From NCBI RefSeq assembly GCF_000002865.3, contig NW_001865075.1:191811-241798 (forward strand): 49,988 nucleotides of DNA, read 5' to 3'. Positions 9,441 to 25,300 of the stretch are shown here, in pieces. The DNA comes from Monosiga brevicollis MX1. Its lineage: Eukaryota > Opisthokonta > Choanoflagellata > Craspedida > Salpingoecidae. The position numbers and the translations under genes are program-made. The first letter of the stretch is position 1, and every line of letters begins with the position of its first letter. The notes below the pieces were generated by a model that ran no database searches, had not been told where the DNA came from, and saw nothing but the letters and a program-made list of their open reading frames with translations.

Positions 9441-12080
9441 TCATTCGCGGGACGCTTCGGAAGCGCGCCGGTGGATATCGGTGATGATCTCGTCCAAACG
9501 TTCCACAGCCTTGAGAACCTCTGCCTGCACACACGGCCGACAGATATGAAAAATCAGATTTCCTCCATAACGCTCTCAACTTTGAATCTCCCCCCATTCC
9601 ACCAAGGTCGACGAGGGGTTACACAGCCATCACCACCACCAACCTCGCTAGCTCCGATAGCGGCAGCCACGGTCACATAAGGAGAAGGGTAGTCATCCAC
9701 GTGTGCACCATATCCCGTAAACTGTAAGCCAGCAACCTTTTTTTCTGCGTGGCCCGACACCACCCTGTCAAACACCAGTCGCTGATGAGTTGCCCACCTC
9801 AAAAGTGCGCCGGTGTAAGCAAAGCCTTGCCACCGAGGTGCCCTCTTTTTGTGAGGATGTGGCAACATCGTACCGGGCCCCGGAAACGCGGCGCAAAAAG
9901 AGCTGCGAGCCGAGATAAGTGACATCAGTGCCACACGCGCGCAGAGCCGTCTGTACATGATCGAGTGACATGGCTGAGAGGAGAGAGAGAGGGGGAGAGC
10001 ATATGGTTGAGTAGGATGGCCTGCGAACATTGAGCAACGCTTCTGATGCTGGCTGCGGATACAGGCGCTGATTAGGTGAAGGTCAGAAGCGCACCGAAAG
10101 AAATGAGGTTGCCCTTGGCCAGGATTATTCGCTCGCCGTGCTTCGTCGCAAGTTGTTGCATGGCTGTTTGCAATGCTGTGAATGCAGCCTGGGTCGAGGC
10201 AATGGCAACACGGCAAGAGTAATTAAAGGTTGAGCAGACGTGGGGTCCAAACGAGCATGGCATCGTACTGTGCGTTCTTCCAAGAGCTTTTTAAAACCAG
10301 TTTGCCCCAGCGACAGAAGAGTTAGAAAGACATCAACAATAGGCCCGCTGCTAGCCCGCCCTGAGATACTCGCAAGCAGCAAGGGACATGGATCCACGAG
10401 CACAATCAGTACAGATCAACTCCAAAGAGGACAAGTAGCGGGTCAGCCGAGGCCTCTAAGAATCCGCTGGGACTGACCAGGATAGGTTTGGCTGAGTGCA
10501 GTTATGAGGGCTGGGGTGGAGCTGGCCACAATAGAGCCACCGACAGGCACCATAAGATTCTTGTCGGTACTCTGGACCACGAAATCCACGCGCCCAGCCC
10601 GTTGAGCTGTATCAGGCGGTGCAAATGGGCGCGCATGAGTTGAAGCATTCCGTGTGCGCAGGGTTCACTCCCAAAGCGGGACGAATTATCCACCTGTTTC
10701 TATCAAGTGTATGCATTTGGTTGACTGGAGGCCGTACGCATTATTGACAACGTGAGGCACTTGCAAGTCCTTGCAAACGGCACCCACCCCTGGCACGCTA
10801 GCACAAGACGCCCCGTTTCATGGACGCGGGTTGGCATGTAAGAAAGATATCTTGGTTGGCGCTGGGGTCTCGAAGAGTTTGGAGAGGGCGTTTCTTACTC
10901 ATCTGGACTGCGCGGGGCAAAGCAGGAAGTCGTGGTAACAACGCAGAGGATGGCATCGGGGCCGTGTTCCTCGATGGCTTGACGGATGGCAGTCACGTCG
11001 GTAGCCAGCTGGTCCCCACTGCGGCGCAACTCAATAATGATTGGTGTATATCCTGGGCATGCCGAGGAGGGGGATGAGAACCAGGTCAACCGCTGTTTAA
11101 CTTGACCATTGGGGAAAGACGAGCAGCCAACCGGCCGTGACGATGGCTTTGAGGCAAGTCTTTTGATCGATGCGGGACCAGACGACGTAGCTGAGGATAT
11201 GTACGAGGGACCACAAGAATTGAGATTAACAAGTGTGCATAGAAAATTGTCTGAGCCGGTTGGAAAGGACTGTGAGGGGAAGTCACGCACCGAGCGGAGG
11301 GGCGTCGGGGACGGAGGGTCAGCATGGCAAAGACCAGGGCCATGCCGGTGGCCACGGGCAAAAGAATGCACTGTTTGGTACTCCGGAGGCCTACGCACGA
11401 CATGTGGAGGGAGGAAGAAAGGGCACGAGCGGATTCGCGTGGCCATCAGGCAAGAGCATCGGGAGCTCGAGGAGAAGGAGGGAAGCCTTGGCGAGCAGCG
11501 AGGGCTAACCGACAACTCGGAGGAGTTGCAAGGTCATTTTCTCCGTGAGACGAGCGAGCAGAGAAGAACCAGCGGCCTTTGGCTGAATGGCTGCAATGTC
11601 ACCCGACCGCCCGATGCCATGACCGAGCCTGTACTCATGTCCGTGGTTATGGTCCAGGCAAGATGCAAGGTGAGCAACGAGGGGAAAGTCGGCTCGGGTG
11701 GGGTGTGCTGCACGCACCGAAAATGTCTTCGAGCAACAATGCCAGCGGCGATTCGTCCTTCACGTTCACCGAGACCTGTGCTACCCGGAAAATTGTTCGA
11801 ATCCATAATGGCAAGCTCGTGCATCAACAGTTCGATGGTCTCATCACTCCAGCCCTGCTCGGGCCATTGGTGCTAAAGCAACAAGCAGCCCCCCGCATCA
11901 GACAGGAGCAACCAACCCCACCAACCATAACAGATGCATCCATCACCGCCACAATCAGGCACCGACCTGAGTTAAGAGTGCACGAATCTGTCGAGTATGC
12001 GTCCGCCGGGCATCCAAGCCCGTTTGCAAGTACGTCTCGCCCAAGAGCGCCGCCGCCGCCGCCACTGCCGTCTCGTCCAT
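9441..12080 (-). CDS. SEPSECS: O-phosphoseryl-tRNA(Sec) selenium transferase
   Basis: Thirteen minus-strand exons: 12080-11967, 11872-11718, 11628-11510, 11390-11291, 11190-11132, 11052-10899, 10797-10694, 10606-10478, 10360-10269, 10188-10095, 9973-9874, 9764-9644, 9524-9441; all phases close to 474 residues (human 501). The enzyme is PLP-dependent and converts phosphoseryl-tRNA(Sec) to selenocysteyl-tRNA(Sec) using selenophosphate. Diagnostic blocks: [92 protein letters not shown], and [13 protein letters not shown] with the PLP-binding lysine at residue 284, the same number as in human. C-terminal blocks YPGRASSGP and FLRRVSGAR are also present. Start Met at 12080. It diverges from the kinesin gene. 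Confidence 0.97.
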
Positions 12081-13553
<1,473 letters not shown>

Positions 13554-14576
13554 ATGTCCAAAGTCAAGGTTGGTGCACGCGTCCACATCCCACTCACTTG
13601 CGCAAGTACCCCCGGCTCTCGTGCCATGGGGGCAGCACTCGGTTCAGCCATTTACATTTCCTGATTACACTGACCGTCGCGCTCTCACCCCCTCGCACCA
13701 TCGCCTGCTGCACTCACACACACAATCGCACATTCACGTCATCTAGGTGGCCGTGCGGTCGCGCCCACTCAACAAGCGCGGTTCGTACCTACAACTCTTC
13801 TGCTCTCCTCATCATCCCCGACCGCTAATTGTCATGGTGACGGTCATTCATCGTACCCAACACCCATCCCCGCGACAATGCATGCGTTGGCTTGTAGAGC
13901 TTAAACGAGCACACGAGGTCATTGTGGAGATGCGCGGTGGCACGCAAACCATCCTCACCAAACCCAACGACGGCACAACCAAGGTCGGTTCGGACTCTGC
14001 ACCCGAGTGCAGAGTCAACCCTTCACAAGCTCACCCCACACTTGGGCGCGTGTACGCCCAATAGATCTTCAACTTTGACCACAGCTTCTGGAGCTCCAAT
14101 CTTGGCGATGACCATTATGCCGACCAAGCCCACGTCTTTGAGTCCCTGGGCAGTGATGTTTTGACCAATATTTTTGATGGCTACAACGTTCGTTCTTGCT
14201 ACCACTTGGCTCTTTCTCTTTAACTTACTTGCCTTAGTCACCTGCTCCGTCCCTCACCCTCGGGTCATCTCGTGCTGCCGTGCACGCGCTTTAGGCTTGC
14301 ATCTTTGCTTACGGCCAGACTGGTGCGCCTACCTTTGCATCGTGTAGCAGCAGCCCGGCAGTGTCAGTGCATGTACGCACCTGATCTTCCTCATGCCTGC
14401 CCGTGTGTACACGTGCTCTAGGCTCTGGCAAGACGTTCACCATGATGGGCAACCAAGACGACCACAGTGACCTGGGCATCATCCCTCGACTTTGCAATGC
14501 CATCTTTGAGCGGTCTGTCCTCTGTGCCCTCTCTCTGAACCAATACAATCTGAACACTTTCTGTCTGTCTTTCTTC

Positions 14577-14611
<35 letters not shown>

Positions 14612-17600
14612 GCTTTCTTGCTTTCTTGCTTTCTTGCTTTCTTTCTTTCTCTTTCTTTCTTGCTTTCGTTCCTGTTCCTTCTGGTTTTGACTGATGATAT
14701 CCGCGACCCTTTGCACCAAGAAGTTTTATGCGCCACCCCTCTTGCTGTCTCACAACTGACTCAATCATCCTGGCATGCTCTACAGTGTGGATGGCAACGA
14801 AAATCCCGACCTCAAGTTCAAGGTGGAAGTGAGCTACATGGAAATTTATAACGAAAAGGTATGTCGCAAGCCACCAATTTCCGTGTTTACACAGCTTCTT
14901 GCTCGTTTTCCGCTCATCGTGTGCGTGCTGCCCTGTGCAACCAGGTCCAAGATTTGTTAAATCCACGCAAAGGCTCAAACATGCGCGTCCGCGAGCACAA
15001 AGCCCTTGGACCTTACGTCGAGGGGTACGGCCGCGGTTCTGCAACTCCACGAATGCTCGGTGACCCGGTTCTGACCTGACATGAAACCATGTCTTGTTTG
15101 GGCGACAGATTGTCCAAGCTCGCGGTCAAAGGCTTTGACGCCATCAAGACTTTAATGGAAGAAGGCAACAAAGTAAGCCATGCAGCTTGGTACCCACCTC
15201 AATTGTCTTACTGTGGACGAGCCAGACAACTACTCACCTTTTTCCTTCTTTGCTACAAATGATTCAGCTGCGCCATACAGCAGCCACGGAGATGAACGAC
15301 AAAAGCAGTCGTTCCCATGCTGTATTCACCCTGACAGTGACACAGGCCCACTACTTTGCCGCCACTAAATCCACTGGTGAAAAGGTTCGCCCCAATCGCC
15401 CGCCATGTGACTGACTGCGAGGCTTTTCGGCAAAATTTTGACCATTGCAAATTCCCTCTCGCGCAGGTTTCGAGGGTGGCGCTCGTTGATCTTGCAGGCA
15501 GCGAGCGAACCTCCAAGACCGGTGCTTCGGGCATGCGGCTCCAAGAAGGCTCCAACATCAACAAGTCCTTGACCACGCTTGGCCTGGTCATCTCTGCACT
15601 GGCCGAAAACGGTGGGCACCACCATGCTTGACGGCTTGGAACCTATATTCAACAGACACTCATGGGGTGCCTCGCCGTCGCAATACATCCTGGAACATGT
15701 GCTTAGGCAAGGGCAAGCACAAGTTTGTGCCGTACCGTGACTCAACCTTGACCTGGCTTCTCAAGGTAAGGTGGCCATCTCCAAAGCCAAAGTGGCAAAT
15801 CACTGGTTGCTCATTCTCATCTGCACCACTGGGGTTGCTCGCCAGGATTCGATCGGAGGCAACTCCAAAACGGTCATGGTGGCAGCCATCAGCCCTGCCT
15901 CGGACAACTATGAGGAAACCCTCTCAACTTTGCGTTATGCCGATCGTGCCAAACGCATCGTCAATAATGCCATTGTCAACGAGGTTCGTGGCCATTTGAC
16001 CTTTTTTTTTTTCTTCTTCTTTTCAATTCCCCACCCCTCCTTCTTGTTGTTGTTGTTTATTGTTATTGTTGTTATTGTTGTTCGGTGTTCCATGCGCTGG
16101 TTTTCTCGAGCCATGTGCGCCATTCTGATGCTTGATCACGCTTCTCGGTCGGTCACAGGACCCCAACGCCAAGGTTATCCGCGAACTTCAAGAGGAGCTC
16201 GAGCGCCTTCGCTCAGAGGTAGCTCATGGAGGTAGTGGCGGCGACACCGAGGAGCTGCAGCACATGCGTGATCGCCTCACGGAGACCGAGAGTCTTATGA
16301 AAGAGATGGAGCTTACTTGGGAAGAAAAACTCAAGCAAACCGAACAGATCTTGTTGGAGAAACAAAAAGTAAGTCTTGCGCTCCTCAAAAGATTGATCCC
16401 ATGCGGCGTCCGCTATTGGACCCATGGCCAACGCGCAAGTTGATGCCCTTGCTTGTTCGCAGGCGCTGGATGAGCATGGTGCAAGTGTAGCCTCTGGCAA
16501 CCGTGCCCTACGTGTCGAATCCAAACTGCCACATTTCATCTGCCTGAGTTCATCGGACGACAGCTCGGCCGTTACAATTTACACCTTCAAGGTAAATCGA
16601 CGACACAAGTTTGCGTTTATGCTGCGCAGATGGCGCTTCCAGTCCAACCGGCTGGCGCGCCTCCATGCTGCCTCTACTCTTCTTTCTCTTTTCTCTCTCT
16701 TCTGGCCCAACTTCCGTGCGTTCTTTTGTCTCTTTCTGATGTGCCTGGCTACTCCTCTTGGCATGCCATTCTCCCAATTGCTAGGAGGGCATCACCCGCA
16801 TTGGCAACCCCAATGATCCCTTGGTTGAGGACGACATACCGGAGCAGGACATTATGCTTGACGGCGAAGGCGCTGAGGCAGAGCATGCGATTGTGGAGTT
16901 CAACCTTGAGCTTGATGCCGAAGCCAATTGCCTTGTGGAGATGGTTCGCCTCCACCCCATTGGCGAGCTCTGCTTGGTAAACGGTGAAGACATGGAGGAC
17001 TCGATGCGTCTGCGCCATGGTGACCTGATTCAATTGGGCGAGGAGAACCTTTTCCGGTTCAATCACCCCACCGAGGCCCGCCGTTTGAAAAAGCACAAAG
17101 GCAAGGGTCGCAAGGCCCACAGCGTCGTCAAGGTTCGTGTCGTCACAGCTATTAGGGGCTATTTTCATTGATTTTTTTTGTGTTTATTATGATGATTCTT
17201 CTTATCATGATTACTCCTCCCCTTGTAATTTTTTCATCTTTCTTCGTTTCTTCCCTTCCTCGCAATACTGCGAATGCCTTGCTTATGGGCATGGTGCTTG
17301 ACTGACGATAGATGATGGCACGGAAGCACGACAAGCTCAGTCCCGAGCAGATTGAAACAATGCGGAGCCAGCTGGATGCTGAGAAGCAAGCAGAAATTGC
17401 CCGATTGCAGGCCTTGCGAGAGGCTGCAGAGCAGGAGGCACGCGAGGAGATGGAGCGCAAAGCGGCCGAGACAGAGCGCCTCAAGCAAGAAATGGAGCAA
17501 ATGCGTTTGCAGTACGAGAAGCAAATGCAGGAGCAGATGGCAGCTGAACGTGAGCGACAGGAACGCGAACGTCACAACCAGGCTAAGAAGGCTGAGGCCG

Positions 17601-20409
17601 ATCAGCGCGAGCGCGAGCTGGACCGTGAGCGTATTCAAGCAGAGATGGAAGCACGCCTTCGCGAGCGCGAAGAGGAAATGCGGGCCAAGCTCAAAGCCGA
17701 GCTGGCAGACACGGCCACCGAGAAGCATCAGGCGCAGGAGCACGTGCGGCAAGCAGAACAGGCCATGCGTGAGCGTGAGGCACAGTTGGCCAAGTTGACA
17801 TCACAACTGAAGCAGATGGAAACTGAGACGGCACAGGAGCGTGAGCTACGCGAGCAGCGTCACCAAGTGGAGCTGGCCGAGCGTGCCGCTGAGCAAGAAC
17901 GTCAGCTGCGTGCTGAACTAGAATCTCGCGAGCAAGAACATGAGCGAGAATTGCAGGCGGAGCTAGCTCGACGTGAAGAAGAGAACCGTCAACAGCTTCA
18001 GGCCACGCTTGAAGCGCATGAGGCCAACATGCGCAAGGTACAGGAGGAAGAGGCGCGTCTTCGGGAGGAGGCCTTGCTCCAAATGCAAGCCAATGACGCA
18101 GCCACCAAGGAGAAGCTGCGCCAGCTCGAGGAGGAGAGCTTGCGGCGCGAAGAGGAGCAGCGAGAAGCTTCAGAGCGGGAGGTTGCACGCATGCGAGCAG
18201 AAATGTCAGAGCGCACATCGCGGTTTGAAGAGGAACAGCGCCGGCGTCGTCATGCTGAAGAAGAAGCTGAGCACACGCGGCGCCTGCGGGAGATCGAGGC
18301 GGCCAATGAGCGCAAAATGTACGAGGAAGAGATGAAGCAAAAGGTGCGTTTGTTGGTTTGAGAACTTTGGGTCCTGGGCTGTGTCTCGTGACTCGCAACT
18401 TCTTCTGGCACGCGATCGCATTTTTGGCTCCTGATGTTGTTGTGGCTGGCAATGCGACGGATGAAATCTAGGAAATGCAACAACGGCGCAACATGCAGGC
18501 CAAGGATCGGTGGTTGAACCGGCAGCAGCTTGAGGCCGAGGTCCGAATGCAAGAGCAGGCCATGGCGGAGGAGAAGTTGCAGGCTGAACTGGCACGGAAA
18601 GAGCTGTCCAAGGCCAACATCAAGCATGATCATGCACGTCGGCAGTCTCTCATGTACCGTGAGGGTTCGTCGCAGCCTTCGGACACGGAGGATGATGACG
18701 GTGCCGGCGTGCGCACGCTTGATCAGCAGTTGCAGGAACTTTTGCAGCTAGCCAACGCGGATGCCACAATCATGGAAGAGGAGAATGAAGAGGATGAAGA
18801 AGGCGAGGATGGTGATGAGGGCGACTACCACGAGGAGGATGAAGACGAGGATGAGGATGAGGATGAGGATGAGGATGCGAATGTCGATGGCGACGAAGAC
18901 GAAGATGAGGACGAGGACGAGGACGAGGACGAGGAAGAACAGGAATCGCCGAGCAGCGGAAAGGCTGTTTTTGCGGATGCCGAGCCTGAGTCGCCGCTTC
19001 AGTCGGTGGTTGAGCGACCAGCTCACCCTTTTTTGGACCTCATGGATGAGGCCAAGCCGATTAAAAAGGAACGCCTGCCGACTGAGTCGGATGACGGTGA
19101 TGATGAAGAGGCCGAAGAGGACGAGGAAGAGGACGAGATTATTGACCTTATGTCGGGTCGTTCCTCAACGGTGCGCATCAACCGATCTGACTCGGATGGT
19201 TCGATGAATAATCCCTTTTTTACCATGGACACGACTTCTCCGTCGAATACCGCGCGCAGTCGTCCGAAAGCCAGCAGTTTTACGGCGGGTTCGGATGATT
19301 TCAACCCCTTTGCCAACATGGGTCCCGTTTCCACGGGAAGGGCGTCATCTGGGAAAGTCAGCCCGGCCTCGGCCCCGGCCCGCTCGAGTCGGACAGTACC
19401 ACCTCGTGGATCCAGCGACGTCGCGGCAGGTCAGAGCCAGGATGCCATGCGTGAGCAAGAGCGAGATCGTAAGGCGCGACAGATGGCTAAGTTGCGTCAG
19501 CAACAAGAGCAACAGCGGAAAAAGCAGGCCGTGGGCAACGGAGCACCAAACGTGCCTTCTGGGCCGAGCCGAGCCGATAAGTACCGCGTTGATCTGACCC
19601 CGCAGACTCGGAGCAACGTGGACCTGCAGCAAAACCAAGCTGCTGTCCGCCAAGCGCGCCGACCTACGCAGAGCATCGCAGACGCCAAAGCCCGTGCTGC
19701 GGCCCGCAGTACGTTTTTGTTTTCTTTCTTTCTTTCTTTCTTTTTTTTTTTTTTTTTTAGCCATTCAGCAGAGTGAAAATGCTCGCTGGAACAACAATCT
19801 TTCTTTGATCTTTCTTGTCTCCTTGTACCCGTGACCAACAAACGCATTTCCTCTCACATGAGCTGTTGATGATGATGGCAGATGTAAAAGCGGCTGCGAA
19901 CGGCAAGGCCGGCCGCGCACCCTCGGTCACCAGTAGTACTGGCAGCGTGTCGCACGATGACTCGGTACGTGCCAACATGAGCGTTGGCATGCGAAAGATT
20001 ATGGAGGCCCAACAGGAACTTCGTCTGGTACGTTACCCAAACCTGCACGGGGTGTTTACTCAATGCACTGCTGAGAACTGCTCTCTCTTTCTCTTTATCT
20101 CTTTATCTCTCTCTCTCTCTCTCTCTCATTATCTCTCTTCCTTCCTTCTCATCCAAATGACTTTATGCGCTGCAGGCCAAGGATCGTAGCGCACAGCGTG
20201 CAGCTTCCAGCAAGAAAGAGTCACGCAACTCAGATGGGGTGGGTCTATGGCATCATTTCGTTCAGGGTGTGCTGAGTTGAACGCTCACGCTCGTTGCTGA
20301 TCGTCTGGGTTTGGGGTGTGTGCAGAAACGAAGCGGATCACGCTGGAATTTGTTCAAATCCAAGCATGCTCCGCTCGAAGGCGATGCGGCTGAGAATAGC
20401 ACGGCCTAG
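13554..20409 (+). CDS. Kinesin-3-like motor with FHA domain
   Basis: Twenty-one exons close in phase to about 1433 residues: 13554-13568, 13747-13780, 13898-13983, 14065-14187, 14295-14322, 14422-14512, 14786-14858, 14945-15024, 15109-15172, 15268-15384, 15467-15611, 15707-15765, 15846-15983, 16159-16368, 16463-16591, 16785-17132, 17312-18343, 18472-19708, 19882-20027, 20176-20238, 20326-20409. The N-terminal motor (1-351) has GQTGSGKT at 93-100, switch I NDKSSRSH, switch II DLAGSE, and [20 protein letters not shown] as in kinesin-3. A short neck, an FHA-like domain (about 465-560), a long charged coiled coil (581-985) and an Asp/Glu tract (about 1024-1084) follow; NPF motifs lie near 1170 and 1202. 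A basic tail ends in an S/K-rich segment. No PH domain is evident. It is a plus-end microtubule motor by family; cargo is unknown. Confidence 0.93.
14562..14672. repeat. (TTTC)n intronic repeat
   Basis: A tetranucleotide pyrimidine tract inside the kinesin intron 14513-14785. A shorter tract of the same motif, followed by a T run, lies in the intron at about 19721-19761, and a CT run at 20094-20130. All are pyrimidine on the sense strand. Confidence 0.95.
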
Positions 20410-21044
20410 GTCAAGATAGCTCGCCTATTCTGTTTTTTTTACCAATGGCTTTCCTCTCTTCTCGTTCTCTTTTTCTTTTTTCCATTCCTTTTTCTCTCCC
20501 TTTCCTTTTGCGCTCTATTTTGCCGTTTGAGCTTGAGAGCTTGTGGTTGAGGTTGTCGAGTCTGTGTGGGTCCGAGCGCCACTTGACTGCCGCTCTGGCT
20601 CTATCCCTCAATCACTTCTATCTAGTCTTTATGTGTCTTTTTTGAATTTCTTTCAGTCCTCCCCCCCCCACACACACACACTTTTTTTTTTTTTTTGCTT
20701 TGATTTGAACATTAATTGTGCTTCTCGTTCAGCCACCTCGCACCGATGGGCGCAGATTGTTTGTGTCTGCTCACCAGATTGCGCGTGGGCTGACCATTGT
20801 ACTGGCAGTTGCTGTCAAGCGTTCCCTCATTTTCCCGTTGTGTGAGTTTGCGTGTCGTCCCGGGGTGGCTGATTTCCCGTGAACACATGGATGCGTAGGC
20901 CCATGGTCGTGTGTTTGCCATTCCAATTAGGCTTTTTCTCTTTCATTTCAGCAGTTGTTGTTTTTCTCTCACTCGAATAGATTTCCAAAGTCTTGCTCCT
21001 TCTCCGTGTTTTTCCCACCGAGCCAGCCCCCACACCACCATCGT

Positions 21045-21045
21045 C

Positions 21046-21140
<95 letters not shown>

Positions 21141-21178
21141 ACACACACACACACTCACACACTCACACACACACGCGC
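21045..21178. repeat. Compound (CA)n(CT)n microsatellite
   Basis: About 24 CA dinucleotides pass directly into about 21 CT dinucleotides, then mixed CACT/CACA units. Confidence 0.97.
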
Positions 21179-21508
21179 GGTCATTGATCTGCCACTACCC
21201 ATGCGAGCCCTCGCGCTGAACCGGCACCTCAAGGAGCCCGGAACCACAACGAGTCGGCCTGAGCATAATCTGACAATCCCACCTCACATCACATGCACAC
21301 TCAGCACGAGCGCGAGTGAGCGAGCGAGTGAGCCAGCACGTCGACCACTCGCTGACCTAAAGGCATCAAAAGACTTGGTTGCTCGAATATAATCAGGTGG
21401 GATGGCTCGTCGACTTGTGCCCTCCCTCCTGCTTCCCTTTGATTAACATGCCCGTATTGGAATTTCCTACGCTGTCTACTGTTGTTTTTGTACGTTTGCA
21501 ACAATTCA

Positions 21509-21635
<127 letters not shown>

Positions 21636-22320
21636 TTTTCGCGGGAAGCAGACCGATCAAACGGCAGCCCCGGTGAGTGATGAGAGCCAGTGACAGCAAC
21701 GAGGTGGAGCAACACAAATCAGCAAACGCTCTACACACACGGTCAACGGCACCGAAAGATGCCACCACCACCCCCCACGAGATCAGGGCTCCATTCAGCA
21801 CGACCCCACCACTGCACTGTGCGCTTCTCTTTGTTGTCGCTTACACCCGCGTCTCGATATATAACTGATCAACTGCTGCTTCCCGCTTCCTCCCCCCTGG
21901 CCGTCCTCCTCCTCCTCCTCCTCCTCCTCTTGCTCGTCCTTGTCCTTCTCCTCTTTGCCTGCATCTACCGGTCATGTGCCCCTGCCCCTTGCTCTCCCCA
22001 CCGTTCGTGCCTTGCTCATCAAATCGATCCCTTGTGCGCCGGCTGGACTCGTGTGTAACACAGGCGACCGGACCCCTTCTCGTGCCTGCCAAGACACGCA
22101 ACACTGCGCCGCCGTTGCACTAGACGACGTGCATTCTTACACCTTTCCTCTTCCCTTTGCCCCCTACACACACGCGCGCCTTTTCTTGAACACGACCTTG
22201 GAGCCCCCGCCGGCGCGTTGCGTGGGTTGCTTTGTCGCCTCCTCGCTCGGTGGCGAGCCGAAAAGGCTCTCAGCCTTGTAGCTTCAGTATCAGGCTCCTC
22301 GGCAAACCCCACTTGACATC

Positions 22321-25300
22321 ATGGTGGCCAAGGAGGTTAAAGATGCCGTCAAGGCTGCTCTACGCGATCGCAAGATCAAACTCTGGAACCCTCCCTACAC
22401 GTTAGTGGCCCCGCCTTGCCCCGTCCAATCTCTGGGAACAAACCCAAACCCGCCCCCCTCTCATCGTGTTTCATCCTTTTACTGTGCTCGACACAATCCC
22501 CCTTCCCCTTACTCTACTGGCCATTTGCCTGCCCTTTCTTGCACATTCTTTCCCTTTTCAATGCACCTAGAGATGCCGACGGCAACAGCACCGTCCCTGA
22601 GGAACTGATTGCAGACCTCGTCAACACCACATCATACGGTGAGTTGACACACAACATCAGTCGAGTTCCTTGAGCCCACCTGGCTCAGGCAAACCATGCT
22701 CGTCCTGACCATGTCTATGTGTCTCACCCCCACCGTCCTGGTCGCAACAGATGCCAGCACCGTTTCCGAAGCCGTCGAGGCGCTTCGCGCTGCTGCCGTC
22801 AAACGATCTCGCGAACGCAGCAACACGATCGATAGTGCAGGGCGGAGTGGCTTTGATAGTGCCCACGACAGTGGAGCTGCCACTCTGACCCCGGCCCCTG
22901 TGCCAGCTGCAGCCGTGGCTACCACTTCTTCGCCACACGCTGAACACGACGCTGCTTCAACAACCCCGGCCACACATTCAACGCCTGCCGCTGACAGCCA
23001 CAAAGAGAAGGGCAAGGCCGCCTCCAATCAACCCTCGGAGGACGAGGAGGAAGTTCGCGCCAGGCCCCCACCTTTAAACGCCGGCATGATGGATGACATC
23101 TTTGGAGGCGAGGAAGCGACGCACAGCCCGGCTGCCAGCGCAGAAACCGATGCAGATGAGGATTTGCCGCGTTCGGCCACCGGAAAATCTCGCAAACAAC
23201 GCCTCCTCACGGGCGTGCTTAAGAGCCTGCGCCCCAGCAGCAAGAAGGACCTCTCTGACCAGATGGTCTCGCTCGAAAATGATGCCTTCTTCATGATGCA
23301 AGAACAGTCTGTGCACATGACCGTCACCAAAAACCCCGATGAAGAACCAGCCTACTTTGACGATCTGACGCCAGAGCAGCAAGCCCGGTACAACCGCCGA
23401 CAATCCGTCTCCACCCGTCTGCAGGCACACAACGAACCCTTTGATCCTTTTGCCGCACCCTCGGAAATTGCGCCCGAACCCCCCATCTTTGATATGGATG
23501 TGGAAGACCAAGACGCTGCCGCGGCTGCACCAACATCGGCAGACTCTGCGTCCAAGGAGGAGAAGGACGACGATGAAGCGAATGAGGCGCAGACCTCGAA
23601 CCAGGATGATGAGTCCGCTGAAGACGATCAGACAGCAGACAGTGCACCAGCTGCAGGGTCTGAGCCAAGCAAGACACTTGACCAACCGGAAGACAACAAC
23701 GACGAAGACGCCGCCTCTTCCTCCGCAGCCACGGGGGCCGCAGGCGATGACGAAGCCTCAGAAATGGCCGACTCTGTGTCCCAGCTCCCACAAACCAAGT
23801 TCACCAAGAACACGCATGCCTGGAAGCGCTCCATCTCTGGCAAACACCTCGTTGCTGCTGATGCAGAGGAGGAAAAGGCTGATGAGGTCGGTGCTGAGGC
23901 CGTGCACCTCGGTAGCGAGCTCTCGCAGGAATCCTCCACTGGTACGCTTCTTTTCACCTGCTTTGGCGCAATACTGATCACCCATTTTTTTTTTTTTGTT
24001 TTTTTTTTTCGCGCTCGAACTTGCTTGTTTTGGGACTCACTGTGGAGTCCGCTGAATTCGCAATTGCTGACAGATGAGCCTGTCAAGAACAAGCGACGCT
24101 TCGGCTTCAAGAGCATCAAACTTGGTCTTGGTCGCAAACACAAGAGCGACCCGAGTTTGCTGCCCCCACCCGCCCCCATCGTGCAGGTCGGTTCCGCTCT
24201 CCCCATGATGGACAACCAGATAGGAGAGTGAGGGGAAAGGGGGCCCGCACTTGGTTTGGGCAGGTCTGGTCGCGAACCACATGAATTTCCAAGGGCGTGT
24301 GCTCACCTTGGCCGCCCATGTAGCCCTCCTCCGAGCTTAAAGCCAGCGAGATGATGATGACCGATGCTCAGCGCATTGCCGTCATGACCATGGTCCGGGA
24401 TGGTACTTTGACGATCGACCAGGCCATTCGCAAGGTTTTGGCCGTGGAAGAGCTGCTGCACGACACGGCTGATGACAGCAAGGAAGATGGCGGGGCCAAG
24501 CCTGAGCCCACAGCCGCAGCTAATTCAGACAACCTTGACCTCAATGCCAGCACTGGTACTTCTGCGAGCGTGCGCATTGACCGAGAGATGCGCCGCCACA
24601 TCATGAATCAGGTTTGCAATCCGTCCTTGGCTCGACGTCACGTGTGATGTTTGCGTGTGTTTTTTCCTCGTGGATAGTGCAAGGGGAGCCGACGATTCGT
24701 CTTTCAGCTTCATACACGCCGTGTTTCTGCCTTGATTGACTTATTCTCGCCACTCACACTGATGTTTGGGCTTTGTTAGGTCAAGGCAGGAAAGCTAACG
24801 GTAGATGAGGCCATCTCCATCATCCTGGATGCTGAAGATGAGATGGCCATCGCACAGGGCCTCAAGCCCAGGCCTGCCAAGGCCCGCGCCAAGCAAGGAC
24901 GCGCCTCGCTCATCTTCTCTGATGACGACCTTGCCTACATGGCGGGCACGGTGCAAGAGCCTCTATCCTCAGCCACGGCTTCACGACCTCGGCCCAAGAA
25001 TCGTCCCCCCACTCGTGCAAAACTGCGTGAAACGGTCAACTTTGCCGCCGATCCCCGGTTCGAAGATGAGAGCGCAGCCGCAATGTTTGAAGAGGATGCC
25101 AGTCATGCAGACCCCGAGCCTGTCTCAGAAGCAGCACCAGTCGAGATCAAGCAGTCTGAGCCTGCCCCCGAGCCTGCCCCTGAGTCTGCCCCCGAGCCTG
25201 AAAGTGAGGAGGCAGCCCCTGTCGTGGCGCCACGCCGCAAGAAGCGCGGCAAGAAGAGCTCACTTGCTCCTGAAAGTGTGGAAGCGTGGCTCGCTGATCT

